Shown: positions 17,570-26,500, numbered from the stretch's first letter. The stretch is DNA of 61,643 bases from JAMLIN01 sp964476625 (GCA_964476625.1 CAYZBJ010000015.1:1-61643); one strand, 5' to 3'. Notes: generated by a model from the letters alone, not told the origin. A program made the numbers and translations.

Positions 17570-18733
17570 ATGTACAAGCTCTTGTCTTTTATAGCAATTT
17601 CCCTGTATCTGTCACTCGGCCTTGGCGCCGGGAGCGCCCATGCGCAGGTGAGCCCGCCGGAAATCGCGGGCAAGGCCTGGATCCTGGTCGACATGACGAC
17701 CGGCCAGGTGCTCGCCGAGCACAACGCCGACGAGCGCTTCGAACCGGCTTCGCTCACCAAGGTGATGACCGCGTACGTCGTGTTCCGCGCCCTGAACGAG
17801 AAGCGCATCGACCTCGAACAGCGCCCGCCCGTGTCGGACCGCGCCTACAAGGCGATCGGCTCGAGGATGTTCGTCGAGCCGACCCAGCCGGCGCGGGTCG
17901 AGGACCTGCTGCGCGGCATGATCGTCCAGTCGGGCAACGATGCCTCCATCGTGCTCGCCGAAGCGGTTGCCGGCACCGAAGAGGGTTTCGCGCAGATCAT
18001 GAACCAGACCGCAGAGCGGATGGGCATGAGCAACACCCAGTTTCGCAACTCGACGGGCCTGCCGTCGCCCGAGCACTACTCGACGGCGCGCGACCTCGCC
18101 ACCTCCGCGATCCACCTGATCCGCGACTTCCCCGAGTGGTATCCGCTCTACTCGGAGAAATCCTTCACCTACAACAACATCAAGCAGGGCAACCGCAATC
18201 GCCTGCTCTACGTCGACCCGACCGTCGACGGCATGAAGACCGGCTACACCGAAGCGGCGGGCTACTGCCTGATCTCCTCGGCGCTGCGGCCCCAGCCGGG
18301 CGCCAGCATCCAGCGCCGCCTCGTGTCGGTCGTGCTGGGCACCGCGTCGATGGCGGCCCGCGCGATCGAGTCGCAGAAGCTTCTCAACTACGGTTTCCAG
18401 AACTTCGACGCCGTCGAGGTCTACGCGACCAACCAGGCGGCGGGCAGCTACAAGGTCTGGAAGGGCGAGGCCGACCAGGTCGCCGCCGGCTTCGGGGAGG
18501 CGGTGCGAGTGACCGTGCCCAAGGGGCAGGCGAAAAAGATCGAAGCCGAGATCGAGCACATCCAGCCGCTGGTCGCGCCGATCGCCAAGGGCCAGCGCAT
18601 CGGCACCCTTAAGGTCAGGCTCGACGGCGACCTGCTCGCCGAGCGGCCCCTGCTGGCGAGCGACGATGTCGCCGCAGCCGGCATCGTGGGCCGACTCTGG
18701 GACAGCCTGAAGATGCTGATCCTGCGCCAGTGA
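17570..18733 (+). CDS. dacC: D-alanyl-D-alanine carboxypeptidase (PBP5/6 type)
   Basis: A low-molecular-mass penicillin-binding protein that trims the terminal D-alanine from peptidoglycan pentapeptides. The 387-residue protein has a signal peptide (cleavage near AHA-QV, residue 26), the SxxK motif SLTK (Ser61, Lys64), the SxN motif SGN (121-123) and KTG (223-225). The C-terminal beta domain follows (about 290-365), and the end WDSLKMLILRQ is an amphipathic membrane anchor. The first ten codons are AT-richer than the rest. The symbol dacC versus dacA is a naming choice. The transaminase gene follows after 22 bases. Confidence 0.94.
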   Translation: MYKLLSFIAISLYLSLGLGAGSAHAQVSPPEIAGKAWILVDMTTGQVLAEHNADERFEPASLTKVMTAYVVFRALNEKRIDLEQRPPVSDRAYKAIGSRMFVEPTQPARVEDLLRGMIVQSGNDASIVLAEAVAGTEEGFAQIMNQTAERMGMSNTQFRNSTGLPSPEHYSTARDLATSAIHLIRDFPEWYPLYSEKSFTYNNIKQGNRNRLLYVDPTVDGMKTGYTEAAGYCLISSALRPQPGASIQRRLVSVVLGTASMAARAIESQKLLNYGFQNFDAVEVYATNQAAGSYKVWKGEADQVAAGFGEAVRVTVPKGQAKKIEAEIEHIQPLVAPIAKGQRIGTLKVRLDGDLLAERPLLASDDVAAAGIVGRLWDSLKMLILRQ

Positions 18734-18755
18734 GTCCTGCGACCGGGAGCGCGCC

Positions 18756-19622
18756 ATGAGCGAACAGATCGTCCATCTCGACGGGCAGTACATGCCGCTG
18801 GCCGAGGCGCGGGTACCGGTGCTCGACCGGGGCTTCGTGTTCGGCGACGGTGTCTACGAAGTGGTGCCGGTATACGCGGGCCGGCCGTTTCGCTGGCGCC
18901 AGCACCGGGCGCGGCTCGGGCGCAGCCTCGCCGCGATCCGGATCGCCGACCCGCTCGGGGCTGCCGGCTGGGACGCCCTGGTCGCGGACCTCGTCGATCG
19001 CCATCCCTGGCCCGACCAGTTCGTCTACATCCAGGTCACCCGCGGCGTCGCGCCGCGCGCCCATCCCTTCCCGGCCGATTCGAAGCCGACCATCTTCGCG
19101 ATGAGCAGCGAGCTCAAGCCCCCGGCGAAAGCCTTGCTCGAGAAAGGCGTCTCGCTGGCTTCGCTGCCGGACGAACGCTGGCTGCATTGCGACATCAAGT
19201 CGATCTCGCTGCTCGGCAACGTGCTTGCCCGCCAGGCCGCGATCGAGGCCGGCGCCCATGAATGCGTGATGTTCCGCGACGGCTTCCTGACCGAAGGGGC
19301 AGCGAGCAATGTCTGGGTCGCGCGCGATGGCGTGGTGCGCGGCGTGCCGGCCGGGCCGCTCGCGCTCGAGGGCATCCGGGTCGGGCTCATCGAATCCCTG
19401 TGCGAATCCGAGGGCATCGCCTTCGAGCGGCGCCGCATCCACCGCGAGGAGCTGGCGCGCGCCGACGAACTGATGATCAGCTCGGCGACGCAGGAGATCC
19501 TGCCGGTCACCCTGCTCGACGGCGCGCAGGTCGGCGACGGCCGCCCCGGGCCGCTCCATCGGCGCCTCCACGCGGCCTACCAGCGCGCCAAGTCGGACCC
19601 GGCCATCGCCGACTGGTCATGA
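18756..19622 (+). CDS. dat: D-amino acid aminotransferase (class IV PLP enzyme)
   Basis: A fold-type IV aminotransferase of 288 residues. Key parts are RGFVFGDGVYEVVPVYAGRPF at 25-45, YIQVTRGVAPRAHPFP (the D-alanine transaminase signature), the PLP lysine Lys148 in CDIKSISLLGN, and the phosphate-binding TEGAASNVWV. It interconverts D-alanine and D-glutamate with their keto acids. Position directly after dacC, which releases D-alanine, fits recycling of wall-derived D-amino acids; that link is inference. It overlaps the DUF493 gene by four bases. Confidence 0.92.
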   Translation: MSEQIVHLDGQYMPLAEARVPVLDRGFVFGDGVYEVVPVYAGRPFRWRQHRARLGRSLAAIRIADPLGAAGWDALVADLVDRHPWPDQFVYIQVTRGVAPRAHPFPADSKPTIFAMSSELKPPAKALLEKGVSLASLPDERWLHCDIKSISLLGNVLARQAAIEAGAHECVMFRDGFLTEGAASNVWVARDGVVRGVPAGPLALEGIRVGLIESLCESEGIAFERRRIHREELARADELMISSATQEILPVTLLDGAQVGDGRPGPLHRRLHAAYQRAKSDPAIADWS

Positions 19623-19933
19623 ACGACGACGCCAACGGATCCGGCGACCCCGCCAACCAGCGGGCGTTCGACCGGCTCGAGCAGTTGCTCGAGTTCCCGG
19701 TCGATTTCCCGCTCAAGATCATCGGCGCGCGCGTCGACGAGTTCGCCGACACCGTGACCGGGATCGTCCTCGCGCATGCGCCCGACTTCGACCCGGCCAC
19801 CGCGCGGATGCGGGTGTCCTCGAAGGGCGCCTGGCTCAGTGTATCGGTGACGATCAGGGCGCAGTCGCGTACGCAGCTGCAGGCGCTTCACGACGCCCTG
19901 GCGGACCATCCGCTGGTGCGGATGGTCCTGTAG
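19619..19933 (+). CDS. ybeD: DUF493 (YbeD-like) protein
   Basis: A 104-residue ferredoxin-like-fold protein of the YbeD/DUF493 family, which resembles ACT regulatory domains. Blocks are LLEFPVDFPLKIIGARVDEFAD and the end DHPLVRMVL. In many proteobacteria it sits between dacA and lipB, as here; its role is not established, though lipoate or envelope links have been suggested from synteny. The start ATG overlaps the dat stop in ATGA. It is convergent with the META-domain lipoprotein, leaving only 24 bases between them. Confidence 0.92.
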   Translation: MNDDANGSGDPANQRAFDRLEQLLEFPVDFPLKIIGARVDEFADTVTGIVLAHAPDFDPATARMRVSSKGAWLSVSVTIRAQSRTQLQALHDALADHPLVRMVL

Positions 19934-19957
19934 CCGCCGCGACTGCGGGCCACCCGC

Positions 19958-20473
19958 TCAGCGACGCATGAGGGTCGCCAGCACCTGCCCCTGGGCGAGC
20001 AGCTCGAGCCGATCGCGCTCGAGCCGGTAACCGGTCGTCGAACTCAAGGCCGCGACCATCCGCCGCTCGGCCATGCCGGCCTCTCCCGGGCAGGCCATCT
20101 TGGTCGATTGCTCGATCCGGAACTGCAGCTCCTCGCCCTGGACGCGGAAGCGGCCGCCCATGCGATTGCAGCCGACACCGGCAGAGAACCCGCCGCGGCC
20201 ATCCTGCTCCTTCTCGAAGCTCAGCAGGTTCGCCTCGGCGCGGACCGCTGCCGGCACCGGCTTGCCAAGGACCTCGGCGAAGCTCCACTGGCTCCCCGAG
20301 ATGCCACTCGAGAACAGGCCGCCGAAAACACCGCCGCCCCCGCGCGGCGCGCCTTCCCCGCCGCCCCCGCCGGGCTGGGCACAGCCGGCGAGCGCCGCGA
20401 TCGCGAACACGAGCAGGGTGCGGCGCAGGATTGCGGGTTGGACGACACGGGACAGGGACTGGATTCTGGTCAT
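19958..20473 (-). CDS. META-domain lipoprotein
   Basis: A 171-residue lipoprotein. The hydrophobic leader ends in the lipobox ALAGC (Cys31), followed by a Gly-rich linker. The META domain (HslJ-like, about 58-165) is seen in SQWSFAEVLGKPVP, FSAGVGCNRMGGRFRVQGEE and STKMACPGEAGMAERRMVAAL. META domains occur in periplasmic or outer-membrane proteins linked to stress and drug tolerance, with no enzymatic role known. The ATG at 20473 is chosen because the signal peptide starts there; the frame is open further upstream. It lies between ybeD and lipB on the opposite strand, interrupting the usual ybeD-lipB order. Confidence 0.87.
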   Translation of the reverse strand: MTRIQSLSRVVQPAILRRTLLVFAIAALAGCAQPGGGGGEGAPRGGGGVFGGLFSSGISGSQWSFAEVLGKPVPAAVRAEANLLSFEKEQDGRGGFSAGVGCNRMGGRFRVQGEELQFRIEQSTKMACPGEAGMAERRMVAALSSTTGYRLERDRLELLAQGQVLATLMRR

Positions 20474-20550
20474 CGGAAGGGGCTCCGGGCAGGACGATTC
20501 CCGATCATGCCATGATCGGGGCCGGACCCCGCCCCCTGCCCGGCCTGCCG

Positions 20551-21309
20551 ATGGATGCCCCGCCAAACCCGATCCTGGTCCGCCAGGTCGGCCTCGCCCC
20601 CTACCTGCCGACGCTCGAATCGATGCGCGAGTTCACCCGTCGCCGCGACGCATCGAGCATCGACGAGATCTGGCTGCTCGAGCACCCCCCGGTGTTCACC
20701 CAGGGCGTCGCCGGCCAGGCGGCCTTCATCCACGACCCGGGTCCGATTCCCGTCGTGGCGACCGAACGCGGCGGCCAGGCCACCTACCATGGCCCGGGCC
20801 AGCTCATCGCCTACCTCCTGGTCGACCTGCGCAGGCGCCGGCTCGGGGTGCGCGACTTCGTCTGCCTGATCGAGCAGGCGCTGATCGACTACCTCGCCTC
20901 GGTCGGCATCGCCGCCGGCCGACGCGAGCGCGCGCCCGGCGTCTACCTGCGCGAGGCGGGCCCGCCGCCGGATCGAGCGGGCGCACCCGCTGCGCCGACC
21001 GCGACCGCGACCGACGCCGGCTCGGCGCAAGGCGCCAAGATCGCCTCGCTCGGCCTGAAGGTCAGCCACGGCCGCAGCTACCATGGCCTGGCCCTGAACG
21101 TCGCGATGGACCTCGGCCCCTTCGGGCGCATCGACCCCTGCGGCATGCCGGGGCTCGCGGTGACCGACATGCGCAGCCAGGGCGTCACGCGCAGCGTCGC
21201 GGCCGCCGGCGACGAGCTCGCCGGCTGGCTGCTGTCCCGCCTGGGCGCAGTGCCCGCTTCCCCATCGGCGACAATAGCGTCGCCCCAGCCCCTGCAAGCC
21301 GAACCATGA
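20551..21309 (+). CDS. lipB: Octanoyl-[acyl-carrier-protein]:protein N-octanoyltransferase
   Basis: LipB moves the octanoyl group from acyl-carrier protein to lipoyl domains. Motifs are EHPPVFTQGVAGQ, the RGGQATYHGPGQL block at 73-84, Lys163 in AKIASLGLKV, and the catalytic Cys197 in IDPCGMPG. Between VYLRE and GAKIAS there is an Ala/Pro/Thr-rich insertion of about 25 residues (137-160) not usual in LipB and probably a surface loop. The ATG at 20551 is taken as start; an in-frame ATG at 20512 would add 13 residues. The stop overlaps the lipA start (ATGA). Confidence 0.94.
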   Translation: MDAPPNPILVRQVGLAPYLPTLESMREFTRRRDASSIDEIWLLEHPPVFTQGVAGQAAFIHDPGPIPVVATERGGQATYHGPGQLIAYLLVDLRRRRLGVRDFVCLIEQALIDYLASVGIAAGRRERAPGVYLREAGPPPDRAGAPAAPTATATDAGSAQGAKIASLGLKVSHGRSYHGLALNVAMDLGPFGRIDPCGMPGLAVTDMRSQGVTRSVAAAGDELAGWLLSRLGAVPASPSATIASPQPLQAEP

Positions 21310-22286
21310 ACAATCCGCCCGACCCGATCCGCCCGCCCCAGGACCCGAGCATCAAGCAGAAGGCCGCGGCCAAGACCGACCGGATTCCGATCAAGGTGGT
21401 ATGGCCGACCGAGACCCTGCGCAAACCCGAATGGATCCGGGTCAAGCCCGCCAAGGTCGACAGCCGCTTCTACGAGATCAAGCGGATCCTGCGCGAGCAC
21501 CGGCTGCACACCGTCTGCGAGGAAGCCGCCTGCCCGAACATCGGCGAGTGCTTCGGCAAGGGCACCGCGACCTTCATGATCATGGGCGACAAGTGCACCC
21601 GCCGCTGTCCCTTCTGCGACGTCGGACATGGCCGGCCCGATGCCCTCGACGCCGAGGAACCGCTCAACCTCGCGCGCACCATCGCGGCGCTGGGCCTGCG
21701 GTACGTGGTGATCACCAGCGTCGATCGCGACGACCTGCGCGACGGCGGCGCCGCGCATTTCGTCGACTGCATCCGCCGGGTCCGCGAGCTGTCGCCGGCC
21801 ACGCGTATCGAAGTGCTGGTACCCGATTTCCGCGGCCGGCTCGACCGGGCGCTCGAGATCCTCGAGGCGGCGCCACCCGACGTGATGAACCACAACCTCG
21901 AGACGGTGCCCCGGCTCTATCGGGAAGCCCGGCCGGGGTCCGACTACGCGCATTCGCTCAGGCTCCTCCAGGAGTTCAGGCGACGGGTGCCGGGCGTGCC
22001 GACCAAGTCGGGCCTGATGGTCGGCCTGGGCGAGACCGACGAGGAGATCCTCGAGGTGATGGCCGACATGCGCGAGCACGACATCGACATGCTGACCATC
22101 GGCCAGTATCTCGCGCCCTCGACGGCCCACCTGCCGGTGCGGCGCTACGTCCATCCCGACACCTTCGCGATGTTCGGCGCGCGGGCCCGGGCGATGGGCT
22201 TCACCCATGCGGCGGTCGGCGCCCTGGTGCGCTCCTCGTACCATGCCGACGAGCAGGCGCACGCCGCGGGCGTCGCGACCGACTGA
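21306..22286 (+). CDS. lipA: Lipoyl synthase
   Basis: A radical SAM enzyme that inserts two sulfur atoms into octanoyl groups to make lipoate. The 326-residue protein has both cluster motifs: Cys71-x4-Cys76-x5-Cys82 for the auxiliary [4Fe-4S] cluster (CEEAACPNIGEC) and Cys97-x3-Cys101-x2-Cys104 for the radical SAM cluster (CTRRCPFC). Later blocks are VITSVDRDDLRDGGA, PDVMNHNLETVPRLY and TIGQYLAPSTAHLPVRRYV. Together with lipB it completes lipoate synthesis. Confidence 0.97.
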   Translation: MNNPPDPIRPPQDPSIKQKAAAKTDRIPIKVVWPTETLRKPEWIRVKPAKVDSRFYEIKRILREHRLHTVCEEAACPNIGECFGKGTATFMIMGDKCTRRCPFCDVGHGRPDALDAEEPLNLARTIAALGLRYVVITSVDRDDLRDGGAAHFVDCIRRVRELSPATRIEVLVPDFRGRLDRALEILEAAPPDVMNHNLETVPRLYREARPGSDYAHSLRLLQEFRRRVPGVPTKSGLMVGLGETDEEILEVMADMREHDIDMLTIGQYLAPSTAHLPVRRYVHPDTFAMFGARARAMGFTHAAVGALVRSSYHADEQAHAAGVATD

Positions 22287-22311
22287 ACTTCCCTTTCCAC
22301 GAACGAAGACG

Positions 22312-24393
22312 ATGACGACGATCTACGCCCGCGGGCGACGCGGCCCGCGGCGGCCGCTATTGCAGGCGATCCTGCCCGGGCTTGCGGCCATGCTGGCCGC
22401 GGTGCCGGCAGCCGCGCACGAGACCCGGCTCGAGGAAGTCCGGGTAAGCGGCCACTACGACAATTCGGTGGGTTCGTCCGATGCCGCATCGCAGGGCGTG
22501 ATCGGCGCCGAACTGCTCGAGAATCGCCCCGCCCTGCGCACCGGCGAGATTCTCGAGTACGTCCCCGGCATGATCGTCACCCAGCACTCGGGCGACGGCA
22601 AGGCCAACCAGTATTTCCTGCGCGGCTTCAACCTCGACCACGGTACCGATTTCGCGACCCGCGTCGACGGCGTCCCGGTGAACCTGCCGACACACGGCCA
22701 TGGCCACGGCTATACCGACCTGAATTTCCTGATGCCCGAACTGGTCGAGCGGATCGACTATCGCAAGGGCCCCTACTTCGCCGAGAACGGCGACTTCTCC
22801 ACCGCCGGATCGGCCGATATCTGGCTGCGCGACAGCCTCGCCCGGCCGCTCGCCTCGATCACCCTGGGCGAGCACGGTTTCGGCCGCCTCTTCGCCGCAG
22901 GGTCCGTCGCCACCGGCACCGGGCACTGGCTCGCGGCCTTCGAGCACCAGGTGCGCGATGGCCCGTGGGTCGAGCCCGCCGACTTACGCCGCAACAATGC
23001 CCTGCTGCGCTACAGCGACCGCCGCGGCGCCGACCGCCTGAGCGTCACCGGCATGTTCCACGACTCGCGCTGGCGGGCCACCGACCAGGTGCCGCTGCGC
23101 GCGATCGACGCCGGCCTGATCGACCGCTTCGGATCGCTCGATCCCACCGACGGCGGCCGGACCCGGCGCGCCAGCCTGTCGGCGAACCTGCACCGCCACC
23201 TCGACGACGGCGCCTTCGAGGCGCGCGCCTGGGTGCTCGCCTACCGGATGAACCTGCTGTCGAACTTCACCTACTTCCTCGACGATCCGGTCGACGGCGA
23301 CCAGTTCGAGCAGACGGACTGGCGCCGCGCGACCGGCGGCGAGCTGCGACGACTCTGGCGCGCCCGCCTCGGCGGCCTGCCGATCCTCAATTCGGTCGGC
23401 CTGCAATGGCGCCACGACCGCATCGATCTCGGCTTGCGCAAGACCCGGGCAGGCGAGCGGCTCGACACCGTGCGCGACGATTCGGTGCGCCAGACGAGCG
23501 CCGCGCTCTACGCCCGGAGCGAAGTGGCCTGGCAACCCTGGCTGCGCACCGTCGCCGGCCTGCGCTTCGATCGCTACTGGTTCGACGTCGAAGCGAGCCA
23601 GGCCGCCAATTCGGGCGCGACCAGTGCGGGCCGGATGTCCCCGAATCTCTCGGCGATCCTCGGGCCCTGGTCCGATACCGAGTTCTTCCTCAACTGGGGG
23701 CGCGGCTTCCACAGCAACGACGGCCGTGGCACCGTCACCCGCCTCGACCCGAATACCGGCGATCCGGCCGAACCGGTTCCCGGCCTCGTGCCGGCCGATG
23801 GATTCGAAATCGGGATGCGCAGCGAAGCAATCGCGGGCCTGCAGAGCTCGCTCTCGGTCTGGCAGCTGGAAACCGACTCCGAACTCGTGTTCGTCGGCGA
23901 TGCGGGCACCACCGAAGCCGGCAGGCCCGCCCGCCGCCGGGGCATCGAGTTCAGCAACCGCTACACACCCCGCCCCTGGCTGCTGATCGATGCGGACCTC
24001 GCCTGGACCCGCGCGCGCTTCAACGACGGCGACCCGGCCGGCGATCGCATCCCGGGCGCGGTCGAGCGGGTCGCCTCGCTGGCCGTCACGCTGCGCGAGC
24101 GCGACCGCTGGCTCGCCAGCCTGCAATTGCGCCACCTCGGCGCGCGCCCGCTGGTCGAGGACGATTCGGTACGCGCCGGCTCGATGACCCTGGTGAACCT
24201 GCGCCTGGGCTGGCGGCTCAACCGCAGCACCCGCCTGCAGCTCGACGTCTTCAACCTGTTCGACCGCGAGGCGAACGACATCGAGTATGCGTACGAGTCG
24301 CGGCTGCCCGGCGAGGCCGGCCCGGTCTTCGACCGCCATGTCCATCCGGTGGAGCCTCGGGCGGCGCGCCTGTCGCTGCTGTTCGAACTCTGA
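22312..24393 (+). CDS. TonB-dependent receptor
   Basis: An outer-membrane receptor of 693 residues. After a signal peptide (cleavage near AAAH-ET, about residue 34) comes the plug domain: LEEVRVSGHY, LRTGEILEYVPGMIVTQHSG, QYFLRGFNLDHGTDFATRVDGV. A His-rich loop, LPTHGHGHGYTDLNFLMPELV, follows. The beta-barrel closes with DVFNLFDREANDIEYAYES and terminal ARLSLLFEL, whose last residue is Leu rather than the usual Phe. The substrate is not evident; the HGHGHG loop could bind a metal or metal chelate. It begins 25 bases after lipA and has no obvious partner gene. Confidence 0.93.
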   Translation: MTTIYARGRRGPRRPLLQAILPGLAAMLAAVPAAAHETRLEEVRVSGHYDNSVGSSDAASQGVIGAELLENRPALRTGEILEYVPGMIVTQHSGDGKANQYFLRGFNLDHGTDFATRVDGVPVNLPTHGHGHGYTDLNFLMPELVERIDYRKGPYFAENGDFSTAGSADIWLRDSLARPLASITLGEHGFGRLFAAGSVATGTGHWLAAFEHQVRDGPWVEPADLRRNNALLRYSDRRGADRLSVTGMFHDSRWRATDQVPLRAIDAGLIDRFGSLDPTDGGRTRRASLSANLHRHLDDGAFEARAWVLAYRMNLLSNFTYFLDDPVDGDQFEQTDWRRATGGELRRLWRARLGGLPILNSVGLQWRHDRIDLGLRKTRAGERLDTVRDDSVRQTSAALYARSEVAWQPWLRTVAGLRFDRYWFDVEASQAANSGATSAGRMSPNLSAILGPWSDTEFFLNWGRGFHSNDGRGTVTRLDPNTGDPAEPVPGLVPADGFEIGMRSEAIAGLQSSLSVWQLETDSELVFVGDAGTTEAGRPARRRGIEFSNRYTPRPWLLIDADLAWTRARFNDGDPAGDRIPGAVERVASLAVTLRERDRWLASLQLRHLGARPLVEDDSVRAGSMTLVNLRLGWRLNRSTRLQLDVFNLFDREANDIEYAYESRLPGEAGPVFDRHVHPVEPRAARLSLLFEL

Positions 24394-24777
24394 GGCCCGC
24401 CCTCGATCCGGAGGGCGCCGCCGCGGGCGGCCAGCGTCGCACTTGATCTTTCGCGGTGTCGCGGCGGGCAGCCGGCGTCACACTTGATCCTCCGCAGTGC
24501 CGCCCGCGCACCACAATCGCAACAGCAAAGGCGACTGCGGCCGCGGCGCGCAGCGACTGGTGTGGCGCCGAGAAGCGCAGCGAGACTGACGCGCGCCGAC
24601 AGGCGCGGGGCTGGCTCGCGAGCATCGCAGGACGACGGCGAAGCCGGCCGCCACACTGGAGCGCAGCGACGTGGTCGCAGGCGACTTTGAACCGAGCTGA
24701 CGACGTAGTCCGCGCTGGCGCCTTGGACACGATGATCGCAGGAGAACGCCCGGCAGCGCCGGAAGCCCCGCACTTGA
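24394..24777. repeat. Intergenic stretch with repeated CACTTGATC motifs
   Basis: A 384-base space between convergent genes. CACTTGATC occurs three times in the same direction (24440-24448, 24481-24489, 24771-24779). The first two head imperfect copies of a unit of about 41 bases (GCGTCGCACTTGATC... and GCGTCACACTTGATC...). Between them and the third copy are scattered short repeats such as GCGCAGCGA (three times) and ATCGCAGGA. Frames are open here on both strands but show no conserved protein. It may be a degenerate repeat element; I cannot name a family. Confidence 0.5.
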
Positions 24778-25617
24778 TCAGGGCTGCAGCGCCTCGACCA
24801 GGAAGCGCTGGGTCGCGCTGCGCGCCGGCGGCATGTTCATCACCCGCTGCGGCGCATTGCCCAGCAACAGCACCTCGGCGCGCGGGTTGTTGCGCAGCAG
24901 GGGACCGCAATGGCCGACCGGATCGGGCAGGCCGACCCAGGAATTGGCCGACGAGAAGAGCGGATCGCGCGCGCTGATCACGTTGAGCACCGGACGCCCC
25001 GGCGGCAACCGGGTGCCATGCTCCTTGACGAAGAAATTGTTCTCGCAACTCCAGCCGAACAGGAGGCGAGCGTTGAACTCGGGGCCGTCGTAGCGCGCCG
25101 CCGCGACCGCGCCCTCCTCGAAGCCGGCGAGCGCCATCCGGCTGGTGTCGACCCAGTCGGCCGCGCCGGCCGCCTGCAGGGCGAAGACGACTTCGCTCCG
25201 GCGCATTTCGTGGATGCGCTCGTACGTGTCCTTGTCGACCGGCGAGGTATAGGTGAGCCGGCTCTGGAGCTGCATGCTGTCGGTGGCGATGCTGCCGATG
25301 CCGACCGTTTCGGCCAGCCACTGCTGCCACTCCTTGAGCGCCGGCGAAACACCGGACGCGCCATGCATCACCACGACGACCGGCACCCGGGCGACCGCGC
25401 GCCCCTGCACGCCAACGAGCGGCCCGGTGTAGACCGCCCCGCCGGTCGCGCGCGCCGGAATGGCGACCCAGGCCTGCTCGACGGTGGCCCGGGCCGACGC
25501 ATTGGAATGGCTCCAGGACGAGCCGCGCACTGCGCCATCGGGCGCCACCGGCCGGGACGAGCAGGCGGCGAGCAGGACCGCCACGCCGGCGACGCACACG
25601 AGGACAAGACGCTTCAT
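24778..25617 (-). CDS. Lipoprotein with alpha/beta-hydrolase-like fold, nucleophile missing
   Basis: A 279-residue lipoprotein: leader MKRLVLVCVAGVAVLLAACSS, lipobox Cys19. The rest resembles dienelactone-hydrolase-type proteins: VPVVVVMHGASGVSPALKEW (oxyanion strand and loop), RRSEVVFALQAAG, and VISARDPLFSS near the acid position. At the nucleophile elbow the expected G-x-S-x-G reads GFEEG (in RMALAGFEEGAVAA), so the serine is replaced by glutamate. It may be an inactive hydrolase homologue, or the catalytic residue may differ. The ATG at 25617 is chosen from the signal peptide and a GGAG upstream. Confidence 0.78.
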   Translation of the reverse strand: MKRLVLVCVAGVAVLLAACSSRPVAPDGAVRGSSWSHSNASARATVEQAWVAIPARATGGAVYTGPLVGVQGRAVARVPVVVVMHGASGVSPALKEWQQWLAETVGIGSIATDSMQLQSRLTYTSPVDKDTYERIHEMRRSEVVFALQAAGAADWVDTSRMALAGFEEGAVAAARYDGPEFNARLLFGWSCENNFFVKEHGTRLPPGRPVLNVISARDPLFSSANSWVGLPDPVGHCGPLLRNNPRAEVLLLGNAPQRVMNMPPARSATQRFLVEALQP

Positions 25618-25837
25618 TCGATCACTCCGAGGGATGGCCGCCCGATCATCGCCGGGGCTCCTGGCCAGCCGCGGTCCCCGCGCCGGCGCTACGGGAATAT
25701 AGCGGACAACGCGCCGTCGATCAGCCACGAACCAGCCCCGAATCGGCGACGACTGGGGCCACGGCCCACCGGGGACTCTCGCGTTATCCTTGCCCCAGGA
25801 ATTCGCCTAACCCCGTGAACCCGTCGAGGAGACCCAG

Positions 25838-26497
25838 ATGATCGAACTCTATTTCGCGCCCGGCGCATGCTCGTTCGTGCCGCATGTCGGGCTCGAGATC
25901 GTCCGCCAGAAAACCGGTGAAGGCTTCGAGCCCCGGATGATCAAGCTGCACAAGGGCGAGCATCTCACCCCCGAGTACCTCGCCATGAACCCGAACGGAC
26001 AGGTGCCGGTCATCACGGTCGACGGCAAGCCCCTGACCCAGATCGTCGCGATCGCCGACTACCTCGACCAGCGCTTCCCGCAGGCGGGCCTGCTGCCGAC
26101 CGATCCGTGGGAACGGGCGCAGTCGCTGTCGATGCTGGCCTGGTTCAACAACACGGTGCATCCGACCTTCACCCATGTATTCATGCCGCACAAGTACAGC
26201 GACGACAAGGACGTCCAGCAGAAGATCCGCAGCCATGCGGTCGGGACGTACCGGGGGCTGCTCGAGCGGATCCAGGACCAGGTCGCGGCGGGTGGCCCGA
26301 TCTGGAGCCAGCCGGCGGCAAGCCTGCACGATGCCTACGCCTTCACCCTGCTGCGCTGGGCCGGCTACGCCGGCATCGACCCCGCTTCGCTGCCGGGGCT
26401 GAAGGCGCATGTCGAAGGCAAGATGACGGCCGAACCGATCGCCGCCGCACTGGCGCGCGAGCGGATCGCGCTGGACACCTACAAGCCGGCCGCCTGA
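25838..26497 (+). CDS. Glutathione S-transferase family protein
   Basis: A 219-residue glutathione S-transferase. The thioredoxin-like N-terminal domain starts MIELYFAPGACSFVPH, where the Cys of GACS is the beta-class catalytic position, and continues with NPNGQVPVITVDGKPLTQIVAIADYLDQRFP (cis-Pro and glutathione-binding motif). The helical C-terminal domain follows from about residue 85. The substrate is unknown. A GAGGAG ribosome site precedes the ATG. It is convergent with ldcA across a strong hairpin. Confidence 0.92.
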   Translation: MIELYFAPGACSFVPHVGLEIVRQKTGEGFEPRMIKLHKGEHLTPEYLAMNPNGQVPVITVDGKPLTQIVAIADYLDQRFPQAGLLPTDPWERAQSLSMLAWFNNTVHPTFTHVFMPHKYSDDKDVQQKIRSHAVGTYRGLLERIQDQVAAGGPIWSQPAASLHDAYAFTLLRWAGYAGIDPASLPGLKAHVEGKMTAEPIAAALARERIALDTYKPAA

Positions 26498-26500
26498 GCC

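Noticed and set aside
23961..24773. Long Cys- and Arg-rich frame on the minus strand across the end of the TonB receptor and the repeat region
   Set aside because: Mostly antisense to a secure gene; composition is that of GC-rich shadow frames, with no domain.
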